A stretch of 64,000 nt of DNA from JAMDCX01 sp049977145 (lineage in GTDB: Bacteria > Planctomycetota > Phycisphaerae > WQYP01), in contig JBMFGW010000001.1 in assembly GCA_049977145.1 (NCBI GenBank), forward strand, positions 1 through 64,000, read 5' to 3'. The translations under genes and the position numbers were made by a program. Below the pieces are notes generated by a model. It saw only the letters and a program-made list of their open reading frames with translations. It had not been told where the DNA came from and ran no database searches. Every line of letters begins with the position of its first letter. The first letter of the stretch is position 1. Below, one piece after another: positions 34,775 through 43,326 of the stretch.

Positions 34775-34846
34775 GCAATTTCATTCCTTTAAAGATCCAA
34801 TCGTCACATTCCGATCCGGCCTCTACCGGTCGTCCCATGCTCAAAG

Positions 34847-36289
34847 TCAGCCTACACTGCCTTCCAAACTTACGCCAAGTAATTTTTGGGCTTCCACGGC
34901 AAATTCCATTGGCAACTCTCGAAATACTTCCTTACAGAAGCCGTTGATGATCATATTCACCGCATCTTCCAGGGAAATGCCACGCTGCTTGCAGTAAAAA
35001 AGTTGATCTTCACCGATTTTGGAAGTTGAGGCTTCATGTTCCGCCTTGGAACTGGTGTTTCGCACTTCAATATATGGAAACGTATGGGCACCGCACTTAT
35101 CGCCCAACAACAGCGAATCACACTGCGTGTAATTGCGGGCATTCGTGGCGTTTTTCAGTATCTTCACCAGACCGCGATAGGTGTTCTGTCCCTTACCCGC
35201 GGAAATACCTTTGGACACCACCGTGCTGCGGGTGTTTTTGCCGATGTGAATCATTTTGGATCCGGTATCCGCTTGCTGCATGTTGTTGGTCAAGGCCACG
35301 GAATAAAATTCACCGATGGCGTTCTCTCCCTGCAAAATCACGCTGGGATATTTCCAGGTGATGGCCGAGCCGGTTTCCACCTGCGTCCAGGAAATGCGGG
35401 CGTTGTCCATACATTTTCCGCGCTTGGTGACAAAATTGTAAATTCCGCCCTTGCCTTCTTTATCGCCGGGATACCAATTTTGCACGGTGGAATATTTAAT
35501 CTGGGCGCCTTTTAAGGCCACCAATTCCACCACCGCCGCGTGCAGTTGATTTTCATCGCGCATCGGTGCGGTACAGCCTTCCAGATAACTGACATAAGCC
35601 CCTTCATCGGCAATAATCAAAGTGCGCTCAAACTGCCCGGTATCCTTGGCATTGATGCGAAAATACGTGGACAATTCCATGGGACAACGCACGCCCTTGG
35701 GAACGTAACAGAAGGACCCGTCGCTGAATACCGCGGAATTCAGAGTGGCATAAAAATTATCCGAGTACGGCACCACTGACCCCAGATACTGGCGAATCAA
35801 CTCCGGGTGTTTTTGCACGGCTTCGGAAAATGAGCAGAAAATCACACCCATTTCGCCGAGTTTTTCTTTGAAGGTCGTGGCCACGGATACCGAGTCAAAT
35901 ACCGCATCGACCGCCACGCCGGCAAATATTTTCTGCTCTTCCAGCGGTACGCCGAGTTTTTGATAAGTACGCAGCAATTCCGGATCGACTTCATCAAGAC
36001 TTTTAAGTTGCTTTTTGGGCTTGGGGGCCGAATAATAAATAATGCCCTGAAAATCAATTTCCGGATACTTCACATGCGGCCACTTGGGTTCGGTCATGGT
36101 CAGCCAATGCCGAAAGGCTTTCAGCCGCCACTGCGTCATAAATTCGGGTTCATTTTTCCGTTTGGAAATCGCCCGGACTATATCTTCGTTGAGACCCTTG
36201 GGTAGGGAATCAGCGTCAATATCAGTAACGAAACCCCATTTATATTCCTGATTGGCCAGTGTTTCTATAGTGCCTTCATCTGTCGGCAT
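34847..36289 (-). CDS. sufB: SUF scaffold subunit SufB
   Basis: First gene of the operon. This beta-helix scaffold accepts sulfur and iron for de novo Fe-S assembly. Strong family signatures are LKAFRHWLTMTEPKWPHVKY, GVRCPMELSTYFRIN, YLEGCTAPM, GKCMDNARISWTQVETGSA and EHEASTSKIGEDQLFYCKQR. ATG 36289 gives 480 residues and has AAGGGA eight bases upstream. The in-frame start at 36352 adds an unrelated extension. A near-consensus Fur site lies ~100 bp upstream. Confidence 0.97.
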   Translation of the reverse strand: MPTDEGTIETLANQEYKWGFVTDIDADSLPKGLNEDIVRAISKRKNEPEFMTQWRLKAFRHWLTMTEPKWPHVKYPEIDFQGIIYYSAPKPKKQLKSLDEVDPELLRTYQKLGVPLEEQKIFAGVAVDAVFDSVSVATTFKEKLGEMGVIFCSFSEAVQKHPELIRQYLGSVVPYSDNFYATLNSAVFSDGSFCYVPKGVRCPMELSTYFRINAKDTGQFERTLIIADEGAYVSYLEGCTAPMRDENQLHAAVVELVALKGAQIKYSTVQNWYPGDKEGKGGIYNFVTKRGKCMDNARISWTQVETGSAITWKYPSVILQGENAIGEFYSVALTNNMQQADTGSKMIHIGKNTRSTVVSKGISAGKGQNTYRGLVKILKNATNARNYTQCDSLLLGDKCGAHTFPYIEVRNTSSKAEHEASTSKIGEDQLFYCKQRGISLEDAVNMIINGFCKEVFRELPMEFAVEAQKLLGVSLEGSVG

Positions 36290-36386
36290 AGTTATATCCC
36301 TTAAAACAAGCCACCCAATCCAGTTAGCCCGCTTGCACACGCCCGTCAACAACTTTAATCATAGCGTATTAGAATGTTGATGTCAA

Positions 36387-36403
36387 TTGAGACTTATTCT
36401 CAA
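36387..36403 (-). promoter_or_regulatory. Fur-type operator upstream of the suf operon
   Basis: An inverted repeat TTGAGA-N5-TCTCAA. Read as TGAGACT-T-ATTCTCA it differs by one base from the 7-1-7 Fur consensus TGAGAAT-N-ATTCTCA. It lies 98 bp before the sufB start and 150 bp before the divergent SYLF lipoprotein gene, so it could control either. Iron-responsive control of suf is common. No fur gene is in the window. Confidence 0.6.
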
Positions 36404-36555
36404 CTTCAAGCGGCATGGCGATTATTATTGCCAAGAGACTTAACCAAAATATTTCATCAATTTGCTGTACCGTACAACGGTTCCCGCCATACATTGTTGA
36501 AATTTCCAACCGGACATAGAATATATAAATGCGGTGATGATAGTTCTCATTTTTG

Positions 36556-37122
36556 ATGGGTTCCATGATGTGTTTGAATAAAATAAAGTTGATTCCATTT
36601 TTGGCGGCGATCGGATTTCTAACGGGCTGCTCGCCGACTACTCCGGTTACGCAAGTGGGCCGTGAATATATGTCCCATCGGTGCAGCGGAGCCATTAGGG
36701 AATTTAAGGCAGCCGGACCCAATATGAGTAAGTGGATCAGCGCAGCTTATGCCTATGCCGTATTTCCATCTATCGGAGCGGGCGCCCTGGGTATCGGCGG
36801 GGCGGCGGGGCGCGGCGAAGTAATCCGCGGTGGCCAGCGGCTGGGGTATTGCAAGATGACGCAGATTAATATCGGGGCGCAAATTGGCGGGCAGAGCTTC
36901 GCTGAACTTATTCTTTTCCAAAATCAATACACCCTAAGCCAATTTGAATCCGGTCAGACCACATTTGATGCGCGTGCCACGGCGGTGGCCGCGGCCAGCG
37001 GTGCGGGAACCGTCGCCAACTATCAGCATGGGGTAATGGTATTCACGCTGCCCCTTGACGGTCTGATGGCACAAGCGGCCGTAGGCGGACAGCACTTTAC
37101 TTATGCGCCGGCGGGAAAATAA
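36556..37122 (+). CDS. SYLF/Ysc84-domain lipoprotein
   Basis: About 188 residues. A lipoprotein signal peptide ends at the lipobox FLTGC, followed by a SYLF (Ysc84-like, lipid-binding) domain: AYAVFPSIGAGALGIGGAAGRGEV, the GQRLGYCKMTQINIGAQIGG strand pair and ELILFQNQYTLSQFESG. Bacterial members are secreted or membrane-attached proteins of poorly known function. Several in-frame starts exist (TTG 36553, ATG 36556, 36565, 36568). The last two are closest to the signal peptide. Only 12 bp separate it from the amidase gene. Confidence 0.88.
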   Translation: MGSMMCLNKIKLIPFLAAIGFLTGCSPTTPVTQVGREYMSHRCSGAIREFKAAGPNMSKWISAAYAYAVFPSIGAGALGIGGAAGRGEVIRGGQRLGYCKMTQINIGAQIGGQSFAELILFQNQYTLSQFESGQTTFDARATAVAAASGAGTVANYQHGVMVFTLPLDGLMAQAAVGGQHFTYAPAGK

Positions 37123-37134
37123 AAGGAGAAAAGC

Positions 37135-37734
37135 ATGGTTGCGGCTGGCGCGCAAAATGGCCTGCATTTGTTCCCCGGAGCACGCAATCCCGCCGCCGTG
37201 CGGGCGTTAATGCAAAAAATATCGATTCTGCCGCGCGAAGCGTTTACCACCGAGCTTCCGCGACTGGAACATCTTGTACCCATGGGAAAAATTAAGTTGG
37301 CCACCGTGCATCACAGTGGTCTTCCGGAACCGTGGCTGGAAGATGACTTTGCCGCCACAGCGCGGCATTTGGAGGAAATACGGTGCTTACATTGTGATCC
37401 CGCCGGGCGTAATTGGGCGGATATCGCTTACCATTACGCGGTGGATCGGATGGGGCGTGTGTGGCAACTGCGTGATCTACGTTTTCAAGGTGCGCATGTC
37501 AAAAACCACAACAGCAATAATATGGGGGTGGTCGTACTGGGCAATTTTGATATACAGGAACCGCCGCCGCCGCAGGCGGCCACGCTGTTTTTACTTTTAC
37601 AATTTATCGTGCGCGGCTACGATTTGGGCGGAATATGCACGCATCAGCAAATAGCCGATACACCGACATCCTGTCCCGGCAAGCATTTGCGGCGGCTTCT
37701 GGACCGGCATTCCGGTGATTTTAAGAAGGGGTGA
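37135..37734 (+). CDS. N-acetylmuramoyl-L-alanine amidase (amidase_2/PGRP fold)
   Basis: A 199-residue zinc amidase cleaving the bond between MurNAc and the stem peptide. Zinc ligands are visible: His in ATVHHSGLPEP (~60), and His and Cys in CTHQQIADTPTSCPGKHL (~170 and ~180). YHYAVDRMGRVWQLRD and GAHVKNHNSNNMGVVVLGN are typical core motifs. No export signal is seen, which is odd for a wall enzyme and suggests either cytosolic recycling or unrecognised export. AAAGGAGAAAAGC precedes the ATG. The stop overlaps the next start by four bases. Confidence 0.92.
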   Translation: MVAAGAQNGLHLFPGARNPAAVRALMQKISILPREAFTTELPRLEHLVPMGKIKLATVHHSGLPEPWLEDDFAATARHLEEIRCLHCDPAGRNWADIAYHYAVDRMGRVWQLRDLRFQGAHVKNHNSNNMGVVVLGNFDIQEPPPPQAATLFLLLQFIVRGYDLGGICTHQQIADTPTSCPGKHLRRLLDRHSGDFKKG

Positions 37735-38129
37735 TCATGCCGGCCCCGGAGAAAATAAAGACGGACCCCGCTACGGAAATGGCCGCGGAACGCACCATGC
37801 TGGCGTGGATTCGTACCGGATTGGCGCTGATGGGCTTTGGCTTTGTGGTGGCCAAGTTCGGGTTGTTTCTCCAGAAGCTCGCGGAGATAAAAGATATTCA
37901 CATCAAGGTGCCGGCGAACCAATCCGCATCCGTGTGGATTGGCATCGCCCTGGTGCTGCTGGGCGTGGGGGTAAATATCGCCGCCGCAGTCCGCTTTTCC
38001 GCCCTGATCCGGCGTTTACACACCGGCCAATCTTCCCGGCCCATGCGTTGGGAATTGGCCACCACGGTGGCGGTCATCATGGCGCTGATCGGCCTGGGCA
38101 TCGCCGGTTATTTGTTGCGGCTGAAATAA
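37731..38129 (+). CDS. DUF202/YidH-family membrane protein
   Basis: A 132-residue inner-membrane protein with three spans. The family motif AAERTMLAWIRTGLALMGFGF covers the first span and is followed by a variable loop and two further spans (SVWIGIALVLLGVGVNIAAAV and a C-terminal one). The family's function is unknown. It is translationally coupled (ATGA) to the amidase gene. Confidence 0.9.
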   Translation: MIMPAPEKIKTDPATEMAAERTMLAWIRTGLALMGFGFVVAKFGLFLQKLAEIKDIHIKVPANQSASVWIGIALVLLGVGVNIAAAVRFSALIRRLHTGQSSRPMRWELATTVAVIMALIGLGIAGYLLRLK

Positions 38130-38261
38130 AGGGCCACGGTTCATATCGGTGCTCAGAAGAATCGGTGTGTTCCAGAGGATGGGCCTCTTGCCGATAGCAT
38201 ATTGCTTAGCCGTGGCCGCCAAACTCGGAAATTATAGTTGCACTGCCGTTAAGCCGCCCCA

Positions 38262-39215
38262 TCATTGTTTTCGGGATGGAACAACCAGCGAGGCTCCGAC
38301 CGCGAGCAGTAAAAGCGTAAGAATGACCCACAAGGATATCGTGGTACTGATTCGGGCCGTGGGCCAATAAGCAGCGAGGAGGGGCAGAAGCATTTTTCCG
38401 CCAATAAACAGTAAAATCAACGCCAGCCCGGTTTCGAGAAACCGCAACCGATCCATCAAGGGAGCAATGAGAAAATAAAGCCGGTTCAGCGCCAGCACGG
38501 CAAACACATTGCTGCTGGTGATAATCAGCGGATCATTGGTAATGCCAAACACCGCGGGGATGGAATCAAATGCGAACAGCACATCCACCAGACCCACCAG
38601 CACAATCGCCAGCAGCAAAGGCGTGATACACCGCCGGCCCTTGAACATTATCAGCAGCCGCCGCCCCGACGGCGCGGGACTGATTGGCAGCAAATGGCTG
38701 AATATGTCAATGAACCGTGCTTCTGTCTGGCGCTGTCCAGGACGCCGGAAAAACATCAGTAGGCCCGCCAGCAACAGAAATCCACCCATGCAATAAAACA
38801 GGATGTGAAAGCGGGCCAGCAAGGCCAAGCCGGTAAGAATCAACACCGCCCGCGCTATCAACGCCAGCAAAACCGCCCAGAACATTACCAGCCCATGATC
38901 CGCGGCGGGAATTTTTAACGCCCGCAACAGGACCACAAACATCATCACATTATCCGCGCTTAAACTCAGTTCCAGCAGGTAGCCGGTGTTGAACGTCAAC
39001 AGTGGATGGAAGCCGACGGTGGATGATGGTGCGAAAATGGGAGTATAAGCAAAGTGCAAATAGAAGCCATAAACGAAGGCCAGCACAAGGGGCGGCAAAC
39101 ACAAACCGGCCGCGCGTATAAGTGAACTACATCCCGCGGTGGGTTGTGGAATCAGCCCATCGATGGCCAAGACCATGGCCGCAAGAAATAGAAATATCAA
39201 CCAGGCGGTTATCAT
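38262..39215 (-). CDS. TerC-family integral membrane protein
   Basis: A 317-residue protein with about eight spans of the TerC/Alx family, linked to metal (manganese, tellurite) handling and to loading metals onto exported proteins. Conserved charged motifs stand within the membrane: LSADNVMMFVVLL, VDVLFAFDSIPAVFGIT and SSNVFAVLALNRLYFLI. It overlaps the end of the metallopeptidase gene by four bases (ATGA), so the two are co-expressed, possibly for metallation of that secreted enzyme, which is inference. Confidence 0.92.
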   Translation of the reverse strand: MITAWLIFLFLAAMVLAIDGLIPQPTAGCSSLIRAAGLCLPPLVLAFVYGFYLHFAYTPIFAPSSTVGFHPLLTFNTGYLLELSLSADNVMMFVVLLRALKIPAADHGLVMFWAVLLALIARAVLILTGLALLARFHILFYCMGGFLLLAGLLMFFRRPGQRQTEARFIDIFSHLLPISPAPSGRRLLIMFKGRRCITPLLLAIVLVGLVDVLFAFDSIPAVFGITNDPLIITSSNVFAVLALNRLYFLIAPLMDRLRFLETGLALILLFIGGKMLLPLLAAYWPTARISTTISLWVILTLLLLAVGASLVVPSRKQ

Positions 39216-40273
39216 GGCGAATGGCCCTGAGACAACGTAGCGGTGGCAGGATAGTTTTTAGGCTCAACCGGCGGCCAGGATTGCACGAGGTGGTCAACAA
39301 ATGCCACGTAGCGGCGTTTCAAGCCGGGGTGATTGCGGAAAAAATGCTGGAGATAAATTTCCCCGGCAATGTGATTCCAGCGCAGGGTAAGGCGGTCTTC
39401 CTCTTGCGCCGTAAGCCCGGTTCCCGCCAGCAACCCGTTAAGTCGGCCCTGGCGGGCCATGGATAATAGTTGCAGCAGAGCGGGTTTATACCGGCTGTGT
39501 TCAAGAAAGAGCATAAACGACCAGACTTCCGCATAATATGATTGTACATAGATAGGTTTGTGCATCACCACATTTCCGGCTTGCGTGCCGGCCAGTGTCC
39601 GTAACGGCAATAATTGCCGATATGTCACCGCCTGCCGGAGCATCTCCCAACGAGGGACATTAAGCCAGGGGGTAAAGGCGGGATATCCATGATGCCATTG
39701 CATGGCTTCGCATTGGGTAGCCAGCCCTTCATCAAGCCACGCCGGCAGATGATCCTTAAGGGCAAGAAAACTGAACTGATGCCAGGCCTCATGTGCGACG
39801 ACCGATAGAATCTCGGCAACATTGGAACGGTAGGCCGCAAATACACCGTTGCATTCATATCCGCCGGCTTCAATATGCAGATAAATACCGGCCTGCGGCC
39901 CCATCACTTTATGGGTGTAGCGTGCCCACTGCCTCCGATTGCGAAACACATAACCAACCATGGGCAACTGCGGTGCGGCATTCGGAACCAGCCGGAGGAA
40001 ACGGGCATAATCCGCCTCCAGCACGCGGGCGATAAGACGCTGCTGCAGGGGGTTATCAATAGTGGTATAAACACGATAATGTGCGGTTTGGATGATGCGC
40101 CCCTTGGCCGGCCCGGCCGGCCATGGCTTGGCCGCCGGTGGCAAGGCACGCAGTTGGCGGCGCTGCGTCGCGGTTAATCCCGGAGGCCAGTAGTGCCTGT
40201 TGGTGCATCCGCATACATTCACCGCCAGAGCCGCAACAAGACAACATCCTATGATTTTTGCGTCTAAATCCAT
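39212..40273 (-). CDS. Secreted zinc metallopeptidase-like protein (HExxH, DUF1570-like)
   Basis: 353 residues with a hydrophobic leader containing a possible lipobox (VAALAVNVCGC). The gluzincin motif VVAHEAWHQF lies near 160. A downstream acidic helix, PAWLDEGLATQCEA (~179), supplies the probable third ligand Glu. The surrounding pattern (YVFRNRRQWARY..., ECNGVFAAY) resembles the DUF1570-type peptidases common in planctomycetes. It is probably active in the periplasm or on the surface. The substrate is unknown. It is the first gene of a two-gene unit with terC. Confidence 0.82.
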   Translation of the reverse strand: MDLDAKIIGCCLVAALAVNVCGCTNRHYWPPGLTATQRRQLRALPPAAKPWPAGPAKGRIIQTAHYRVYTTIDNPLQQRLIARVLEADYARFLRLVPNAAPQLPMVGYVFRNRRQWARYTHKVMGPQAGIYLHIEAGGYECNGVFAAYRSNVAEILSVVAHEAWHQFSFLALKDHLPAWLDEGLATQCEAMQWHHGYPAFTPWLNVPRWEMLRQAVTYRQLLPLRTLAGTQAGNVVMHKPIYVQSYYAEVWSFMLFLEHSRYKPALLQLLSMARQGRLNGLLAGTGLTAQEEDRLTLRWNHIAGEIYLQHFFRNHPGLKRRYVAFVDHLVQSWPPVEPKNYPATATLSQGHSP

Positions 40274-40501
40274 GCACGGAATAGTACCCGCGTCTGTCTA
40301 TGACCCGCAAGTTGGCGAGACATCCGGCCCAGTCATTGGTGCGGTGGGGCAGTGTTGGACTGTTTATCAGGCCAAGCCTTGCCTCCATGCCCACAAAAGA
40401 GTATCTTTATTTTCAATGTGTGAAATGCTTTTTATCCGTTCGGATCAGGCTGTCGAAACACGATGGGCAGTGGCGGTCGGCGTCAAATGGAAAGAGCGAA
40501 G

Positions 40502-41422
40502 ATGATTATCGACTGTCATACGAGCATCTGGCAAAGCCCGGAACAGCTTGGTCGGGACGCTATTGACCGTATTGCGCAACCGATCCGCTTTGGCCGCGAG
40601 CAGGTTCGGTTGCTGCCCAAAGCAGATACCGCCTCGCACTGGCTGGCGTGCGCACCGGTCGACGTGAGCTTGGTGCTGGGCTTCAAAAGCCGGTATCTCG
40701 GAGCGCATATTCCCAATGAACTTCTGACGGATTATTGCAGTGAACACGCCAGCCGGGTGATCGGATTTGCCGGGGTGGATCCTACCGAATCCAATGCCAT
40801 AGCACAGCTAACAGATATCAGCCGAAACCCGTTCCTCAAAGGGCTGGTGATTTGCCCGGCCGCCCAGGATTGTCATCCTTGCGATACGCAAGCCATGCGC
40901 ATTTATGAAGCTGCCGCAGCGTTGAAATTGCCGGTGTTTTTCTCCAGCGGACCGTATCTCGCCGCCCGCACCCGTTTGGAATATGCCCGGCCCCTGCTGT
41001 TGGATGAAGTGGCACGCAGCTTTCCGGAATTAAAGTTGATTATCAGCCATTTCGGCTACCCTTGGGTGGATGAAACCCTGACTCTTTTGGCAAAGCATAC
41101 CAACGTATTTTCGTGTATTGCCGGACTATTGCGTCGGCCGTGGCTCGCGTGGGACGCTTTGCTTCGTGCGTATCAATTGCAGGTTACAGGCCAAGTGCTT
41201 TTCGGCAGTGATTTTCCATTTTCCACGGCCGCCGACTGTATTGAAACACTCTTCCATATCAATGAGTACGCCATGGGTTCGCAATTACCGGTGATTCCAC
41301 GGGAAACATTGCGCCATATTGTTCAAAACGATGCGCTGGTGGCATTGGGAATCCACTCACCTCCTGACCGGACACTTCCGGCGCCAGCGTCCATTCGTCG
41401 TTCTCGGAGCCTGTCCAAGTAA
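40502..41422 (+). CDS. Amidohydrolase-2-family metal-dependent hydrolase
   Basis: 306 residues from ATG 40502 (an upstream in-frame ATG lies at 40487; GGAAAGAG precedes 40502). TIM-barrel amidohydrolase signatures are present: MIIDCHTSIW at the first strand, GFAGVDP, KLIISHFGYPWVDETL with the conserved His, and LFGSDFPFSTAADCI with the metal Asp. The usual first-strand HxH is H-T-S here, so the metal site is partly changed. Substrates in this family range from decarboxylations to lactone hydrolysis and none can be assigned. Confidence 0.82.
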   Translation: MIIDCHTSIWQSPEQLGRDAIDRIAQPIRFGREQVRLLPKADTASHWLACAPVDVSLVLGFKSRYLGAHIPNELLTDYCSEHASRVIGFAGVDPTESNAIAQLTDISRNPFLKGLVICPAAQDCHPCDTQAMRIYEAAAALKLPVFFSSGPYLAARTRLEYARPLLLDEVARSFPELKLIISHFGYPWVDETLTLLAKHTNVFSCIAGLLRRPWLAWDALLRAYQLQVTGQVLFGSDFPFSTAADCIETLFHINEYAMGSQLPVIPRETLRHIVQNDALVALGIHSPPDRTLPAPASIRRSRSLSK

Positions 41423-41526
41423 GCGATGGGCGCGACCGTTATGATCCCTGACGCAGGGGCAATGACAACGGATTGTGACAGGGCGATGCGATAGTACGTT
41501 CGGAATATCAAGTATATGTATATTAT

Positions 41527-41733
41527 CTATATGGGTGCAAATTCAAGAGAAAATGGCCTCTGCCATCCGCTATAAACCATGACACAGCAATAACTGCGGA
41601 CATAACCCAGATGACGGGCGGCGACGGTTGCGTCCGCCGCGGGTACCGGGCGGAAACCCGCTGGAATGATGACCGTGGTGGGAGTTTCTCTACTACTCTG
41701 CCAGGCCACATTTTGGTCGTTGCACTGCTTCAT
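41527..41733 (-). CDS. Small hypothetical protein with strong ribosome site
   Basis: A 68-residue frame with no recognisable family, no membrane span and three cysteines. Support is mainly the AAAGGAG ribosome site seven bases before ATG 41733 and its position after a long hairpin. The middle (TTVIIPAGFRPVPAADATVAARH) looks protein-like. It is isolated. Confidence 0.45.
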   Translation of the reverse strand: MKQCNDQNVAWQSSRETPTTVIIPAGFRPVPAADATVAARHLGYVRSYCCVMVYSGWQRPFSLEFAPI

Positions 41734-41812
41734 GGCAACACTCCTTTCGCGCCAAGTGTCCTTTTAAGTTTTCAACCGCCATGGCAATAATCTTGCCCGT
41801 CCAGATCAGCCA

Positions 41813-41847
41813 GGCTATAATCTGGATATTCTTATCCAATTATAGCC
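41813..41847. other. Long AT-rich hairpin
   Basis: GGCTATAAT...ATTATAGCC with inner TGGATA/TATCCA forms a ~15-bp stem with one bulged base and a TTCT loop. It lies in the leader region of the 68-aa gene. It may be a regulatory structure or an operator. Confidence 0.6.
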
Positions 41848-41900
41848 TTGCCTTCGTATCAAATCAAAAGAGTTTTCATTCCGGCGATGAAAGTTCATCA

Positions 41901-41931
41901 GCGTCGGCCAGGTCCCTGGGCTGGCCGACGC
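41901..41931. terminator. Perfect 11-bp stem hairpin, candidate terminator
   Basis: GCGTCGGCCAG-9 nt loop-CTGGCCGACGC. It follows the end of the minus-strand toxin-antitoxin genes by about 50 bp. The downstream T-run is weak on both strands, so intrinsic termination is likely but not certain. Confidence 0.5.
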
Positions 41932-41979
41932 AGTTCTTGTTTTGAATGAGTAGTTCGCGGCTGATAAAGTTGACCGTAT

Positions 41980-42162
41980 TTAACGCGGGCGGCGTTTAAT
42001 AACGCGACAAACTCGCGCAAGTCTTTGGAAAGTTTCATCGTTGCTCGGTTGGGTGTTGATCAGGTCCAGCAGAATATCCATCCGTTGTACCGGAGAAAGA
42101 GACCTGTAATAGGCCCGATCCGCCGCGCGATGAGAGTCAAATTTCCGACCGATCTTCTCCAT
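41980..42162 (-). CDS. Small TA-associated-type hypothetical protein
   Basis: 60 residues from ATG 42162 (alternative ATG 42183). The pattern KFDSHRAADRAYYRSLSPVQ followed by RMDILLDLINT resembles small proteins that usually accompany a nucleotidyltransferase-type partner gene, often in toxin-antitoxin neighbourhoods. No such partner is present downstream. It lies 31 bp after vapC on the same strand. A perfect TATAAT ends six bases before the ATG, which would make a nearly leaderless transcript. Confidence 0.55.
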   Translation of the reverse strand: MEKIGRKFDSHRAADRAYYRSLSPVQRMDILLDLINTQPSNDETFQRLARVCRVIKRRPR

Positions 42163-42193
42163 ATCCGTATTATACCACAACATCAGAACAGGA

Positions 42194-42586
42194 TTATTTC
42201 TTTGAATAGGCGGGTTTAAGCCCCGCGAGCATCGGATAATGTTTCGTATTAAGTGTGCCAAGCTCAGTATTCTCAATCTGGATTGTTGCGGCAATGATCG
42301 CATCCGCCAAGCCCACCCCATGCGACTTGCCGAAGGTCTGCTTCAACAATCCGCCAATCTTGGCACTTTCCACCGTAACCGGAATTATCCGGAATAGAGC
42401 AATAACGGCGTCCAGGAGTTCTTGTTCTGCCTCGCCCTGAACCCCTGCGTACAATTCCGCCACGGTAATGGAGGACAATACAATGTGATCCGCGTGTCTT
42501 TTCAGAAACGACACGGCTTTTTCATTTCCGCGCAGATAATCGATCATCACATCTGTATCGACCAATATCGACTTGGGCATGTTCAT
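42194..42586 (-). CDS. vapC: VapC-type PIN-domain toxin
   Basis: A 130-residue PIN-domain ribonuclease toxin. The acidic catalytic set is in place: LVDTDVMIDYLRG at the N-terminus, VAELYAG with Glu near 45, and HGVGLADAIIAATIQ near 95 with the third and fourth acids. The length is normal. It overlaps the antitoxin gene by four bases (ATGA), the usual translational coupling. The expected action is cleavage of tRNA or rRNA, but the target is unknown. Confidence 0.92.
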   Translation of the reverse strand: MNMPKSILVDTDVMIDYLRGNEKAVSFLKRHADHIVLSSITVAELYAGVQGEAEQELLDAVIALFRIIPVTVESAKIGGLLKQTFGKSHGVGLADAIIAATIQIENTELGTLNTKHYPMLAGLKPAYSKK

Positions 42587-42816
42587 CCCCTATCCCATTG
42601 GGCACGCAAAGTCCGGAAATCAGGAAGATCTTTGCGGTCCGCCCATATCCCCGCCGCGCGATTCAGCACATGTTCTCTTTGTTTATCACTGAATTGTTCG
42701 ATAAGCCGGTCAACAGATTCCCTGATCAAGTCGCTTTGACTTCGCCCTGTTGTTTGGCATAGGGCGTTGAGTCCCTTGTGTTCATCGTCCGTCAGATAAA
42801 GTTGCGTTCGGAACAT
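42583..42816 (-). CDS. vapB: Ribbon-helix-helix antitoxin of the vapC toxin
   Basis: 77 residues. The N-terminal beta strand and two helices (RTQLYLTDDEHKGLNALCQT and RSQSDLIRESVDRLI) form a ribbon-helix-helix DNA-binding domain. The C-terminal part (~45-77) should wrap the toxin. It precedes and overlaps vapC and presumably represses the operon with it. Confidence 0.88.
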   Translation of the reverse strand: MFRTQLYLTDDEHKGLNALCQTTGRSQSDLIRESVDRLIEQFSDKQREHVLNRAAGIWADRKDLPDFRTLRAQWDRG

Positions 42817-42902
42817 AACAATTCATCTCCAACTTATACATTAGCGGTATACAGTAAAATCCACTTCCTGTCAATTTTATGTGGGTAGGCTACGCCTGAA
42901 AG

Positions 42903-43080
42903 GGTGCGTGACACTATACGCGCGTATGGTTGCATTACCCACAAAACATGATGCCCCCGGAGCACCGTCATGATAATGCGGTGCCGCTGGTACGCGCGGG
43001 AGCCACCGGCCACGGGTTTCCACCCGTAGCTGCGTGGATAATATGTCGGTTTCCGCCACCCGCATAAAGTGTCACGCACC
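42903..43080. mobile_element. MITE-like element bounded by 13-bp inverted repeats
   Basis: GGTGCGTGACACT at 42903-42915 and its exact reverse complement at 43068-43080 enclose ~152 bp. The interior has two more hairpins, GCACCG...CGGTGC near 42959-42985 and CGGGTTTCCACCCG near 43012-43027. There is no coding capacity. The layout fits a non-autonomous transposon end pair or a structured repeat. No clear target duplication is seen, though CGCCTGAAA stands on both sides (42893-42901 and 43083-43091). Confidence 0.55.
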
Positions 43081-43326
43081 TCGCCTGAAACCGATGGTTT
43101 ATCCACCTCCGCCGGAGCCTGATGGCACTGCGCTAATGGGATTCGTGCTGCTTAGGAACCGGGCCGGAATAACTTCCCCGATTCAGATAGGCCGGAACCC
43201 CGATGCGTGGAAAACGGAATGCTATATTTCACATAGCCGCCGACTTGCCGGTGGTGGTATATCCCTCGGAATGGACGATTCGATTGCAGTGCAAATCGGG
43301 AAGTAATTACGGTACAATTCCGTATG
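43081..43326. other. Intergenic stretch without recognised features
   Basis: About 250 bp between the inverted-repeat element and the peroxiredoxin stop. The short open frames here lack ribosome sites and protein-like character. Confidence 0.4.
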
